NCBI GenBank assembly: GCA_023653245.1
Contig: JAMNXK010000003.1
Coordinates: 1-40,061, forward strand
DNA from: Tagaea sp.
GTDB lineage: Bacteria; Pseudomonadota; Alphaproteobacteria; CACIAM-22H2
DNA length: 40,061 bases
Direction of reading: 5' to 3'
Shown here: positions 31,796-39,805 of the stretch, one piece after another
Layout of the letters: each line of letters opens with the position of its first letter
Position numbering within the stretch: position 1 is the first letter of the stretch
Program-made: the position numbers and the translations under genes
Notes under the pieces: model-generated
Told to the model about the DNA's origin: nothing
Seen by the model: only the letters and a program-made list of their open reading frames with translations
Databases searched by the model: none

Positions 31796-34410
31796 TGGAT
31801 CGCCCGCCCCATAGCGCCACCGCGGACGACTGCCTTGCCGCGCTCGGGTCCGGTCCCGAAGGGCTGGCGCGCGCGGAGGCCGCGCGGCGTTTGGCCGAGC
31901 ACGGGCCGAACGCGCTGCCCGAACCCCCGAAACGGGGGCCGATCGTCCGTTTCCTCGCGCAGTTCCACAACGTGCTGATCTACGTCCTGCTCGCGGCCGC
32001 CGCCGTCACCGCCGCGCTGGGGCACTGGATCGACACGGGCGTCATCCTCGCCGTGACGATCGCCAACGCGGTCATCGGATTCGTACAGGAGGGAAAGGCG
32101 GAAGCCGCGATGTCGGCGATCCGGGCGATGCTGGCGCCGCGCGCCTCCGTCATGCGGGACGGCGCGCGCGAACACGCCGACGCGTCCGGCCTGGTGCCGG
32201 GCGACGTCGTGCTGCTGGAGGCCGGAGACCGCGTGCCCGCCGATCTGCGCGTGCTCGAAGCGCGCGCGCTCGCGGCCCAAGAGGCGTTGCTCACCGGCGA
32301 GTCGGTGCCCGTGGAGAAATCCGACGAACGGGTGGCGGCGGACGCGGCACTCGGCGACCGCCACTCCATGCTCTGGTCGGGAACGCTGATCACCCAAGGT
32401 ACGGCAAAGGCGCTTGTCGTCGCCACGGGCAAGAACACCGAGATCGGCCGCATCGGCGGCCTGATCGCCGGCGTCGAACAGCTCGTCACGCCGCTGGTCG
32501 CCAAGATGGACCAATTCGCGCGCTGGCTGACGGTCGCGATCCTGCTGGTGTCGGGCTTGCTCCTCGTCTACGGCCATTTCACAGGCGGTTACGATTTCGG
32601 CGAATTGTTCATGATCGTCGTCGGCCTGGCCGTCGCGGCGATTCCCGAGGGCTTGCCGGCGGTGATGACCGTCACGCTCGCGATCGGCGTGCGCGCGATG
32701 GCGCGGCGCCACGCGATCGTGCGCCGCCTCCCCGCCATCGAGGCGATCGGCTCGGTGTCGACGATCTGCACCGACAAGACGGGCACGCTCACCCGCAACG
32801 AAATGGTCGCGGTGGCCCTGGAAACGCCCGCCGGGGCGTTCGAGGTCTCCGGCGAAGGCTACGCGCCCGAAGGCGCCATATCGCCACCCGGCGATCTGCG
32901 CGCGATCGCGCGCGCGGCTTCGCTGTGCAACGACGCCGACCTCGCGCTGCGCGACGGCGTCTGGCAGGTCGTGGGCGATCCGATGGAGGGCGCATTGCTC
33001 GCTTTCGGTCGGAAGGTTCTTGGGCCTGCCGCGGTGGAAGTACGGCGTCTCGACGCGATTCCTTTCGATTCGCGTCACCGCTATATGGCCGTGGCGGTCG
33101 AATCGCCCGCCGGCCCCGAGTTGCTGTTGAAGGGCGCGCCCGAGGCGGTGTTGCGGATGTGCGGCGACGCGGACTTGGCCGCGTGGAGCGCGCGCGCCGA
33201 CGCGATGGCCGCGCGCGGCTTGCGCGTGCTCGCCTTCGCGCGGCGCGCCGCGGCGCCCGTCCCCCTGACCCCCGAAACGCTTGGAACCGCGCCGGAATTT
33301 CTCGGTCTGATCGGGCTGCTCGATCCGCCGCGCGCCGAGGCGATCACGGCCGTCGCCGAATGCCGCGCGGCCGGCATCCGCGTGAAGATGATCACCGGCG
33401 ATCACGCCGGCACGGCCGCCGCGATCGCGCGGCGGATCGGGCTCGCCAATCCGGACCGGGTGCTGACGGGCGCCGAGCTCGACGCGCTCGACGACGGGCG
33501 CTTGGCGGCGCTGGTCGCCGAGACGGACGTGTTCGCCCGCACCAGCCCCGAGCACAAGCTGCGGCTCGTCCAAGCGTTGCAGGCGAATGGCTTGAGCGTC
33601 GCCATGACGGGCGACGGCGTGAACGACGCGCCGGCGCTGAAGCGCGCGGACGCAGGTATCGCCATGGGCCTCAAGGGCTCGGAGGCCGCCAAGGAAGCCG
33701 CCGACCTCGTGCTCGCGGATGACAATTTCGCTTCGATCGCCGCCGCCGTCCGCGAGGGCCGCACCGTCTTCGACAATCTAAAGAAGGTCATCAGTTGGAC
33801 CCTGCCGACCAATGCCGGCGAGGCGCTGGTGATCGTGTTCGCTCTGCTGGCCGGGCTTGCCCTGCCGATCACCGCGGTGCAGATTCTGTGGGTCAACCTC
33901 ATCACCGCGATCACGCTGGGCTTGGCGCTCGCTTTCGAACCGACGGAGCCGGGCACGATGGCCCGCCCGCCGCGCCCGCGCGACGCGCCATTGCTCGGCG
34001 GCGACTTGCTTTGGCACGTCGTGTTCGTGGCCGCGTTGTTCGTCGCCATCGTTTTCTGGACATTCGATCACGCGGTATCGCGCGGTTACCCGACCGCCCT
34101 CGCGCAAACCATGGCGATGAACATGCTGGTCGTGCTGGAGATCTTCCACCTCTATTTCATCCGCAACATCCACGGCACGTCGCTGACCTGGCGCGCGGCC
34201 CGGGGGACTCCGGTCGTATGGGCGGTGACCGTGGCCATCGTCGCCGCGCAGTTCGCCGTCACGTATCTGCCGCCGCTGCAAGCCGTCCTCGGAACCGTGG
34301 CGGTGCCGTTCTGGGATGGGGTCATGATCGTGGCCTTGGGCGCAGGGTTTTTCTTTGTCGTCGAGGCGGAGAAACAGATCCGGCTGCGGATCGCGCGGCG
34401 CGCGCGATAG
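31795..34410 (+). CDS. P2-type cation-transporting ATPase
   Basis: 871 residues. All P-type hallmarks are present: LLTGESVPVEK (actuator), the P2-type membrane motif AAIPEGLPAVMTVTLAIG, phosphorylation site CTDKTGTLTRNEM (Asp at about 327), KGAPE (nucleotide domain), MITGDHAGTAAA and AMTGDGVNDAPALKRADAGI. About 10 membrane helices, with N-terminal and C-terminal cation-ATPase domains. PEGLP and NAGEALVIVFALLAG fit Ca2+/Mn2+ (PMR1/SERCA-like) or Na+ pumps rather than heavy-metal pumps; the ion cannot be fixed from sequence. It is translated directly from the FixJ-like gene and ends flush against the convergent Usp gene (stop codons adjacent). Confidence 0.95.
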   Translation: MDRPPHSATADDCLAALGSGPEGLARAEAARRLAEHGPNALPEPPKRGPIVRFLAQFHNVLIYVLLAAAAVTAALGHWIDTGVILAVTIANAVIGFVQEGKAEAAMSAIRAMLAPRASVMRDGAREHADASGLVPGDVVLLEAGDRVPADLRVLEARALAAQEALLTGESVPVEKSDERVAADAALGDRHSMLWSGTLITQGTAKALVVATGKNTEIGRIGGLIAGVEQLVTPLVAKMDQFARWLTVAILLVSGLLLVYGHFTGGYDFGELFMIVVGLAVAAIPEGLPAVMTVTLAIGVRAMARRHAIVRRLPAIEAIGSVSTICTDKTGTLTRNEMVAVALETPAGAFEVSGEGYAPEGAISPPGDLRAIARAASLCNDADLALRDGVWQVVGDPMEGALLAFGRKVLGPAAVEVRRLDAIPFDSRHRYMAVAVESPAGPELLLKGAPEAVLRMCGDADLAAWSARADAMAARGLRVLAFARRAAAPVPLTPETLGTAPEFLGLIGLLDPPRAEAITAVAECRAAGIRVKMITGDHAGTAAAIARRIGLANPDRVLTGAELDALDDGRLAALVAETDVFARTSPEHKLRLVQALQANGLSVAMTGDGVNDAPALKRADAGIAMGLKGSEAAKEAADLVLADDNFASIAAAVREGRTVFDNLKKVISWTLPTNAGEALVIVFALLAGLALPITAVQILWVNLITAITLGLALAFEPTEPGTMARPPRPRDAPLLGGDLLWHVVFVAALFVAIVFWTFDHAVSRGYPTALAQTMAMNMLVVLEIFHLYFIRNIHGTSLTWRAARGTPVVWAVTVAIVAAQFAVTYLPPLQAVLGTVAVPFWDGVMIVALGAGFFFVVEAEKQIRLRIARRAR

Positions 34411-35274
34411 TCAGACCGGCGCGTCCGGCGGGATGGCGAGGACGTCGATCGGCGCCACGCGGAGGACCTCCTCGGCGACGCTGCCGACGAAGAATTTCTC
34501 CGCCCCGCGGCGGCCACGGGTCCCCAGTACGATCAAATCCGCGTCGCATTCGCGCGCGGCGTCCAGCACGCCTTGGGAGAGGGTCGATAGGTCGCGACGA
34601 ACCGATTTCTCGCACGCCAGCGGTCCGATTCCGGTCATGAACGAGGCCAGCTTTCGCGCGGCGTCGTCACGTTGCGCGGCGATCGCGTCGTCCAGATCGG
34701 TCGTGTCCAGAGCCATGCTCTCGGCGCGCCGGAGCGCAGGATCGCCGAACAAGTACAAGACCGTACGCCTGGCCCCTGGGTCGACGCCAAGTCGCGCGTA
34801 CCGGTCCAACGCGGAACGCGACGAGTCGGTCAAATCCGTGGTCAGGAGGGTCCTTTGATATCCCACCGCCGGGATCGCATTCGCCATGAGCACCGGGCAA
34901 GCGGCCGCGCGAATGGTCCGCTCGGCCGTCGTCCCGAAGAACACATCTCGAAGAACGCGCCGGCGATGTGCGCCGATCACCAGCAAGTCGGGGCGGGCAT
35001 CCGCCGCGACGTTCACGATCCCCGCGAACGGATCGTCGAGGACGATACGGAAAGTGCAGCTCACGCCGTCGTGCGTCCGGATCGTCTCGGCGAGCGCCGC
35101 AATCACCTCCTCGGCGATCGTCAACTCGCGTTCGACGAGGCCCTCGGGCCGGTCGTCGTCGACCGCATGGACAAGGAGGATCTCCGCACCCGCCGACCTT
35201 GCGAGCAAAGTCGCGCGGCGCAGCGCCCTGTCGGATCGCTCGGAGAAGTCGGTCGCAAGCATGATCCGCTTCAT
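34411..35274 (-). CDS. Tandem-domain universal stress protein
   Basis: 287 residues made of two UspA domains (about 1-140 and 141-287). Both begin with a Usp strand/helix (KRIMLATDFSERSDRALRRA; RTLLTTDLTDSSRSALDRYA). The second keeps the ATP-binding loop G-x2-G-x9-G-S (VLGTRGRRGAEKFFVGSVAE); in the first the second Gly is Arg (VIGAHRRRVLRDVFFGTTAE). It is divergent from the KefB-like gene; a perfect FNR/FixK-type site lies between them, which fits the known anaerobic control of Usp genes in other proteobacteria. Confidence 0.93.
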   Translation of the reverse strand: MKRIMLATDFSERSDRALRRATLLARSAGAEILLVHAVDDDRPEGLVERELTIAEEVIAALAETIRTHDGVSCTFRIVLDDPFAGIVNVAADARPDLLVIGAHRRRVLRDVFFGTTAERTIRAAACPVLMANAIPAVGYQRTLLTTDLTDSSRSALDRYARLGVDPGARRTVLYLFGDPALRRAESMALDTTDLDDAIAAQRDDAARKLASFMTGIGPLACEKSVRRDLSTLSQGVLDAARECDADLIVLGTRGRRGAEKFFVGSVAEEVLRVAPIDVLAIPPDAPV

Positions 35275-35336
35275 CGCGTCCTCCGCCTCGTAGCCGTTCG
35301 GTCACGCGAGAATCTCCGATCCATTCGGCGGGCGAA

Positions 35337-35350
35337 TTGACGTGAGTCAA
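35337..35350. promoter_or_regulatory. FNR/FixK-type box between the Usp and KefB-like genes
   Basis: TTGAC-GTGA-GTCAA is a perfect 14-bp palindrome that fits the TTGAY-N4-RTCAA consensus of FNR/FixK/DNR regulators. It lies about 60-75 bp from both divergent start codons, a position from which it could serve either gene. In alphaproteobacteria FixK expression is often driven by a FixL-FixJ pair, and a FixLJ-like pair lies about 3.5 kb to the left. Confidence 0.65.
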
Positions 35351-35417
35351 TCCGCGTGGCTCGCTCTGCGATAAACTCGGCCGCTGCAAAGCAACCCGAT
35401 CCCCCCGGCCCGCTTCG

Positions 35418-37121
35418 ATGATCCACTTCTCGCCCTTCGCCGAAATCGCCGCTCTGCTCGCGATCGCGGCGGCGATCGGCTTCGCCGGCGTTCTGCTCCG
35501 CCAGCCCCTGATCGTGAGCTTCATCGCCGTCGGCCTCGTCGCCGGGCCATCGGCGCTCGACGTCGTCCGCTCCGACGAAAAAGTCGAATTTCTGGCGGAT
35601 TTGGGGATCGCGCTTCTTCTGTTTCTCGTCGGGATCAAACTCGACGTCAAGCTGATCAAGTCGCTCGGCTTCGTTTCGTTGGCGACGGGGCTCGGTCAGG
35701 TTGGTTTCACGTCGTTTTTTGGTTATTTGATCGGCCTTGCCCTCGGCTTCGATCACGTCACGAGCCTCTATGTCGCGGTCGCGCTGACGTTTTCGTCGAC
35801 GATCATCGTGGTGAAGCTGATGTCCGACAAGCGGGAGATCGATTCGCTGCACGGTCAGATCGCGCTGGGGTTTCTCATCGTCCAGGACCTGGTCGTGGTC
35901 TTCGCGATGATCGTCCTGTCGGCGTCCGGCATCGCGGCGCCGGGCGGCGGAAGCGCGGGCGACGCGATCGCGGCCGCGGTCGCGGCGGGTGCGGGTTTCG
36001 TCGTCGCGGTGGGATTGTTCATCCGCTTCGTCGCGGGCCCCCTCACGGAGCGTCTTGCGGGCACGCCCGAATTGCTCGTCACGTTCGCCATCGCGTTGGC
36101 GGCGGCGTGCGCCGCCCTCGGGGACTTCGCCGGTATCGGCAAGGAAGTCGGCGGCCTGCTGGCGGGCGTGGCGCTCGCCTCGACGCCGTATCGCGAGACG
36201 ATCTCGGCGCGGCTGGCGCCGCTCCGCGACTTCCTGCTCCTGTTCTTTTTCATCGCGCTGGGCGCCAAACTCGATCTCGACCTGCTCGGCGCGAACCTCT
36301 CGGCCGCGATCGTGTTCTCGATCTTCGTCCTCGCCGGCAATCCGCTGATCGTCCTGGCCATCATGGGCGCGATGGGCTACCGGAAGCGGACCGGGTTTCT
36401 CGCCGGCCTGACCGTGGCGCAGATCAGCGAGTTCTCGCTGGTGTTCGTCGCGATGGGCCTTGCCCTCGGTCACGTCGATGAGGCGGCACTCGGTCTGGTC
36501 ACGATGGTGGGGCTCGTGACGATCGCCGTATCGACCTACATGATCACCTACTCTCATCGGCTTTACGCGTGGTGCGAGCCCTATCTTGGGGCCTTCGAAC
36601 GCGCGGTCACCCATCGGGAGCCCGACGAGGCGCGCGCGTTCGCGGCGGGGAACTACGACGCCGTCATCTTCGGCCTTGGGCGCTTCGGCACGGCGATCGG
36701 CGTGCGTCTGAGCCGTCGCGGGCGCCGTGTGCTGGGCGTCGACTTCAATCCGGACGCGGTCGCGCGATGGCGCGCGCTCGGGCTGGACGCCGAGTACGGC
36801 GACGCGTCCGATCCCGAGTTCGTGGCGACGTTGCCGCTCGCGCACGCCGATTGGGTCATCGTCACGGTTCCGATCCTGCCGCCGGGCCTGGCCGGAGAGG
36901 ACGCGCGCGCGATTCTCGTCCAAGCGGCGCGCGCGGCGGGTTTCCGCGGCCGTCTGGCAATCGCATCGCACGATCCAAGCGAAGCGCGGGACTGGGCCGC
37001 CGAGACCGGCGTCGTCGTCTTCGAACCGTTTCAGGACGCGGCCGAGCGGGTGGCCGAAGTGGTCTGCGGCTCCGAACCGCGTGCGCCCGTGGACATTCCC
37101 CCGATCCGCGCGGAGGGGTAG
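35418..37121 (+). CDS. KefB-like monovalent cation:H+ antiporter (CPA2) with TrkA-N domain
   Basis: 567 residues. About 12-13 membrane helices (1-395) of the Na+/H+ exchanger fold: LADLGIALLLFLVGIKLDVK, ALTFSSTIIVVKLMSDKREI and GQIALGFLIVQDLVVVFAMI, the last carrying the conserved QD of CPA2 transporters. From about 410 a Rossmann-type TrkA-N domain follows (DAVIFGLGRFGTAIGVRLSR with G-x-G-x-x-G; VLGVDFNPDAV) that binds nucleotide and gates transport. Probable role: K+/H+ exchange or efflux under stress. It is divergent from the Usp gene with the FNR-type site between them. Confidence 0.94.
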   Translation: MIHFSPFAEIAALLAIAAAIGFAGVLLRQPLIVSFIAVGLVAGPSALDVVRSDEKVEFLADLGIALLLFLVGIKLDVKLIKSLGFVSLATGLGQVGFTSFFGYLIGLALGFDHVTSLYVAVALTFSSTIIVVKLMSDKREIDSLHGQIALGFLIVQDLVVVFAMIVLSASGIAAPGGGSAGDAIAAAVAAGAGFVVAVGLFIRFVAGPLTERLAGTPELLVTFAIALAAACAALGDFAGIGKEVGGLLAGVALASTPYRETISARLAPLRDFLLLFFFIALGAKLDLDLLGANLSAAIVFSIFVLAGNPLIVLAIMGAMGYRKRTGFLAGLTVAQISEFSLVFVAMGLALGHVDEAALGLVTMVGLVTIAVSTYMITYSHRLYAWCEPYLGAFERAVTHREPDEARAFAAGNYDAVIFGLGRFGTAIGVRLSRRGRRVLGVDFNPDAVARWRALGLDAEYGDASDPEFVATLPLAHADWVIVTVPILPPGLAGEDARAILVQAARAAGFRGRLAIASHDPSEARDWAAETGVVVFEPFQDAAERVAEVVCGSEPRAPVDIPPIRAEG

Positions 37122-37186
37122 GCGCAGCGCCGCCAGCCGATGGTCCGGCCCGACCCGGCAGAGCTACGCGCGCTCATCGCGTGCGT

Positions 37187-38803
37187 CTACGGCGACGCGG
37201 TCGCGTCCCGCGCGGCGGACAGGCGGCGGCCGGCCTTCCAAGCCAGCCGCGCCGCTTCGCGGAGAGACCGCGCGGCCTCGATCGTACGCTCGAAGTCCTG
37301 CAAATTGGTTGCGCCGGAAGCCGACGACGACAGCAGCGCCGCCTTCAGCGCCTCGTAGGCGGCGTCTGCTTCATCCGCCGCCAGCCGAACTCCCTCGACC
37401 TCGCCGCGGGCGCCGGACGTCAATTCCAAACAACGCATCGCCGCCGCACGAAGAAATTCGTACTGGGCCGCCCCGGACCATTCCGGTCCGGCGGGCGACG
37501 GCGCGCCGGGGATGTCGATCGCCGCCAGCGCGTCGGCGTGCTGACTGGCGCGCAGCACGTGCGGTAGCGCACGCGCCACGTCGGCGGGGAGCGCCGACTT
37601 GCCGAGGCGGACGACGAACGCACGAATTGCGCCGCCAAGGCCGCGAACCGCACTGGGCGGTATCGACCGGTGTCTGCCGGGACCGCCGCCGCCACTTCCG
37701 GCCGCCGCGAGAGCGGCCTTTGCTGCCGCAGCAAGGTGTCGTTCGCCTTCGCGGAGTAGGCCTCCCGCTGCCAAGGCCGGAATCGCGGCCAAGCCGGCGT
37801 CCAAATGCTTCGGCCGCGCGATGGCCTCGTCGGCGTCAGCGAACATGCGCGCGAGGAGCTGGATGAGGAGGCCGCCGGCGGGCAGCATAAGAACGACACC
37901 CATCACGTTGAAGAGCGTGTGGAAAACGGCCAAGGTCGCCATGGCCGGCTCGCCAGGCGTCGCGGCACCCGCGAGCCAGCTCGACGCGCCCGCGAGTTGC
38001 GGCAGGATGGCAAGCGCGATGGTGGCGGTCGAGAAGTTAAACGCGATGTGGGCTATGGCCACGCGCCGCGCCGCGGAAGTGGCGTTCAGTGCCGCGAACA
38101 GCGCCGTCGATGTCGTACCGACATTCGTGCCGACGACGATCGCTGCCAGCGCCTCCAATTCCAAGCCGCCGCCCGCGCTCGCGGCAAGCGTCACGGCCAG
38201 GGCGGCGCTGGACGACTGCATCAGCACGGTCAGCGCCGCACCGATGGCGACGAGTAACGCCGTCCTCGCGAAACTCTCCTCCGAGGGTAACCGCGTCACC
38301 AACGCACCAGCCGCGTCCGCGAAGCCGGTCTGTAGAAAGAAAATGCCGAGAAAGAAGAGGCCGAACCCCGCCACGGCCGTCCCGCTACCCGCGATTCGGT
38401 CGCGGCCGTCCGCCGCCAGACGCGCGGCCATACCCAGGCCGATCATCGGAAGCGCGAGCGCGGTGACGTCGAGCTTTACTCCGGCGAACGCGACGATCCA
38501 ACCTGTCATCGTCGTGCCGACATTGGTGCCGAAGACCAGCCAGACCGCCTGCCCCAAGCCGAGCAAGCCCGCGTTGACCATGCCGATCGTCGCCACGGTC
38601 ACGGCGCTGGACGACTGCATCAGTGCCGTAATCAGGAAGCCCACCGCGAGGCTGCGCGGGACGGTCCGCGTGCCGCGCGCCAGCCAGTCGCGCAGAGCCC
38701 CGCCGGCCGCAGCCTTCAGGCCATCGGTCATCATCGACATGCCGAGCAGAAAGAGCCCGATCCCGCCTAGCGCGGCCGCGATCGTGCCGGAGTCAACGAA
38801 CAT
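37187..38803 (-). CDS. Na/Pi-cotransporter family protein with PhoU-like tail
   Basis: 538 residues. The membrane part (1 to about 310) has the two inverted QSSSA repeats of the NptA/SLC34-type family (LITALMQSSSAVTVATIGMV and ALTVLMQSSSAALAVTLAAS) and two GTNVGTT motifs (VFGTNVGTTMTGWIVAFAG; VVGTNVGTTSTALFAAL). The C-terminal ~200 residues form a helical, PhoU-like cytoplasmic domain. Members import phosphate with Na+ or lack proven transport. It is convergent with the KefB-like gene (65 nt between stops); a Na+-coupled carrier next to Na+/H+ and K+/H+ antiporters fits an ion-homeostasis theme. Confidence 0.93.
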   Translation of the reverse strand: MFVDSGTIAAALGGIGLFLLGMSMMTDGLKAAAGGALRDWLARGTRTVPRSLAVGFLITALMQSSSAVTVATIGMVNAGLLGLGQAVWLVFGTNVGTTMTGWIVAFAGVKLDVTALALPMIGLGMAARLAADGRDRIAGSGTAVAGFGLFFLGIFFLQTGFADAAGALVTRLPSEESFARTALLVAIGAALTVLMQSSSAALAVTLAASAGGGLELEALAAIVVGTNVGTTSTALFAALNATSAARRVAIAHIAFNFSTATIALAILPQLAGASSWLAGAATPGEPAMATLAVFHTLFNVMGVVLMLPAGGLLIQLLARMFADADEAIARPKHLDAGLAAIPALAAGGLLREGERHLAAAAKAALAAAGSGGGGPGRHRSIPPSAVRGLGGAIRAFVVRLGKSALPADVARALPHVLRASQHADALAAIDIPGAPSPAGPEWSGAAQYEFLRAAAMRCLELTSGARGEVEGVRLAADEADAAYEALKAALLSSSASGATNLQDFERTIEAARSLREAARLAWKAGRRLSAARDATASP

Positions 38804-38889
38804 GACGCGAGTGGCGAGCCTCCCGGGTTGAAACGCGCTTCACGTTAGTTCATCGCCTGTCCGCCGGCAAAGAGCTCGCTGCAACGGTC

Positions 38890-39313
38890 GTGGGATGGGC
38901 AGAGCTGCATTGCCGACGCGCCGTGCTCGAATGGGCCGCGGGCTTGGGCATCGCCCTCGTTCCCATCGATCCGGGCAAGCCATGGCAGAACGGCGTCAAC
39001 GAAAGCTTCAACGGCAAGTTCCGCGACGAATGCCTGAGCCTGGAGTGGTTCCGCACCCGGCCCGAAGCCAAGGCGATCATCGAAGCCTGGCGCGTGCACT
39101 ACAACAACGTCCGCCCACATTCGAGCCTCGGCTATCTGACACCCGCCGAGTTCGCCGAAACATCGACAGCTTCCCGCCAAGCAACGGGCCGGGACGCTGC
39201 GGTACACGAGGCCTGGGATGCCCCGGCCCGTTGCACCATCGCCCCGCCAGGGGCACACTGAAACCAAGGCGCCAGTCTCAAGTTAGCCCTGGTCCGAAAA
39301 ACAGGGCAGGTCA
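38890..39313 (+). mobile_element. 3' end of an IS3-family element (orfB C-terminus and right terminus)
   Basis: The frame at 38890-39261 gives RRAVLEWAAGLGIALVPIDP, then GKPWQNGVNESFNGKFRDEC with the last catalytic Glu, then VHYNNVRPHSSLGYLTPAEF: the C-terminal third of an IS3 OrfB, ending in a nonhomologous tail. The first two catalytic Asp are missing; homology starts at about 38915. The likely right inverted repeat lies near 39287-39313 (CCTGGTCCGAAAAACAGGGC). This copy is in a different subgroup from the fragments at 13.0-14.1 kb. It is inert. Confidence 0.8.
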
Positions 39314-39805
39314 CCCGCGCTGCCGCTCCCACCTACACCGCCGCTAGGGACACGACCAGTTTCGGGATTCGTTGGGTTTGGGGAGCTTTATTCTGCTATT
39401 AGGTTCCCCTTGTGCATATTGTTGACGCATATCGATTATGAGCAAGTTAATTTCCAAGGGTAAAGACGCGCTCCCTTAGGGCTCTTTTTGACCGAAAGAT
39501 GCCCCATCTCGTCAAATTTCCGGGCGCCGGATGGATCCTCTGTCAAATATTCCGTCCCCAAGCAGGTCGTCGATCTGGCCTCCTTTGCCGTTAGGCTCCG
39601 AAAATCCCGTTATAAAAAAACGTCAGACTCCTTAATTAACGGTCCTTTCTTAGGCGAACGTCAATTCATCTGTATGGCGTTTTTTTATAACGGGATTTTT
39701 CACGAGCCAACGCGGCCTTCCATTCGGCCCTGGATGACGGACCCTCCTCGTTGGAGTGCGTAAGGAATTGGGCCTCCAGTGGCCCACTGGGCCAAAGAAC
39801 TACAT
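39314..39805. other. 492-bp AT-rich spacer without a gene
   Basis: The base composition drops sharply compared with the rest of the window (several A/T runs, for example ATTAACGG and TTTTTTTATAA). Short open frames here have no recognisable domain and no ribosome binding site. The stretch carries the 99-bp inverted-repeat element at 39601-39699. It looks like foreign or relic DNA between two IS remnants. Confidence 0.6.
39601..39699. repeat. 99-bp element with perfect 22-bp terminal inverted repeats (MITE-like)
   Basis: The left arm (39601-39622, beginning AAAATCCCGTTATAAA and ending AAACG) and the right arm (39678-39699, beginning CGTTTTTTT and ending GGGATTTT) are perfect inverted copies. 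They flank a 55-bp non-coding core (39623-39677). The size, lack of coding sequence and location fit a miniature inverted-repeat transposable element. I do not see an obvious target-site duplication beside the arms. A strong hairpin of other function cannot be excluded. Confidence 0.6.
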
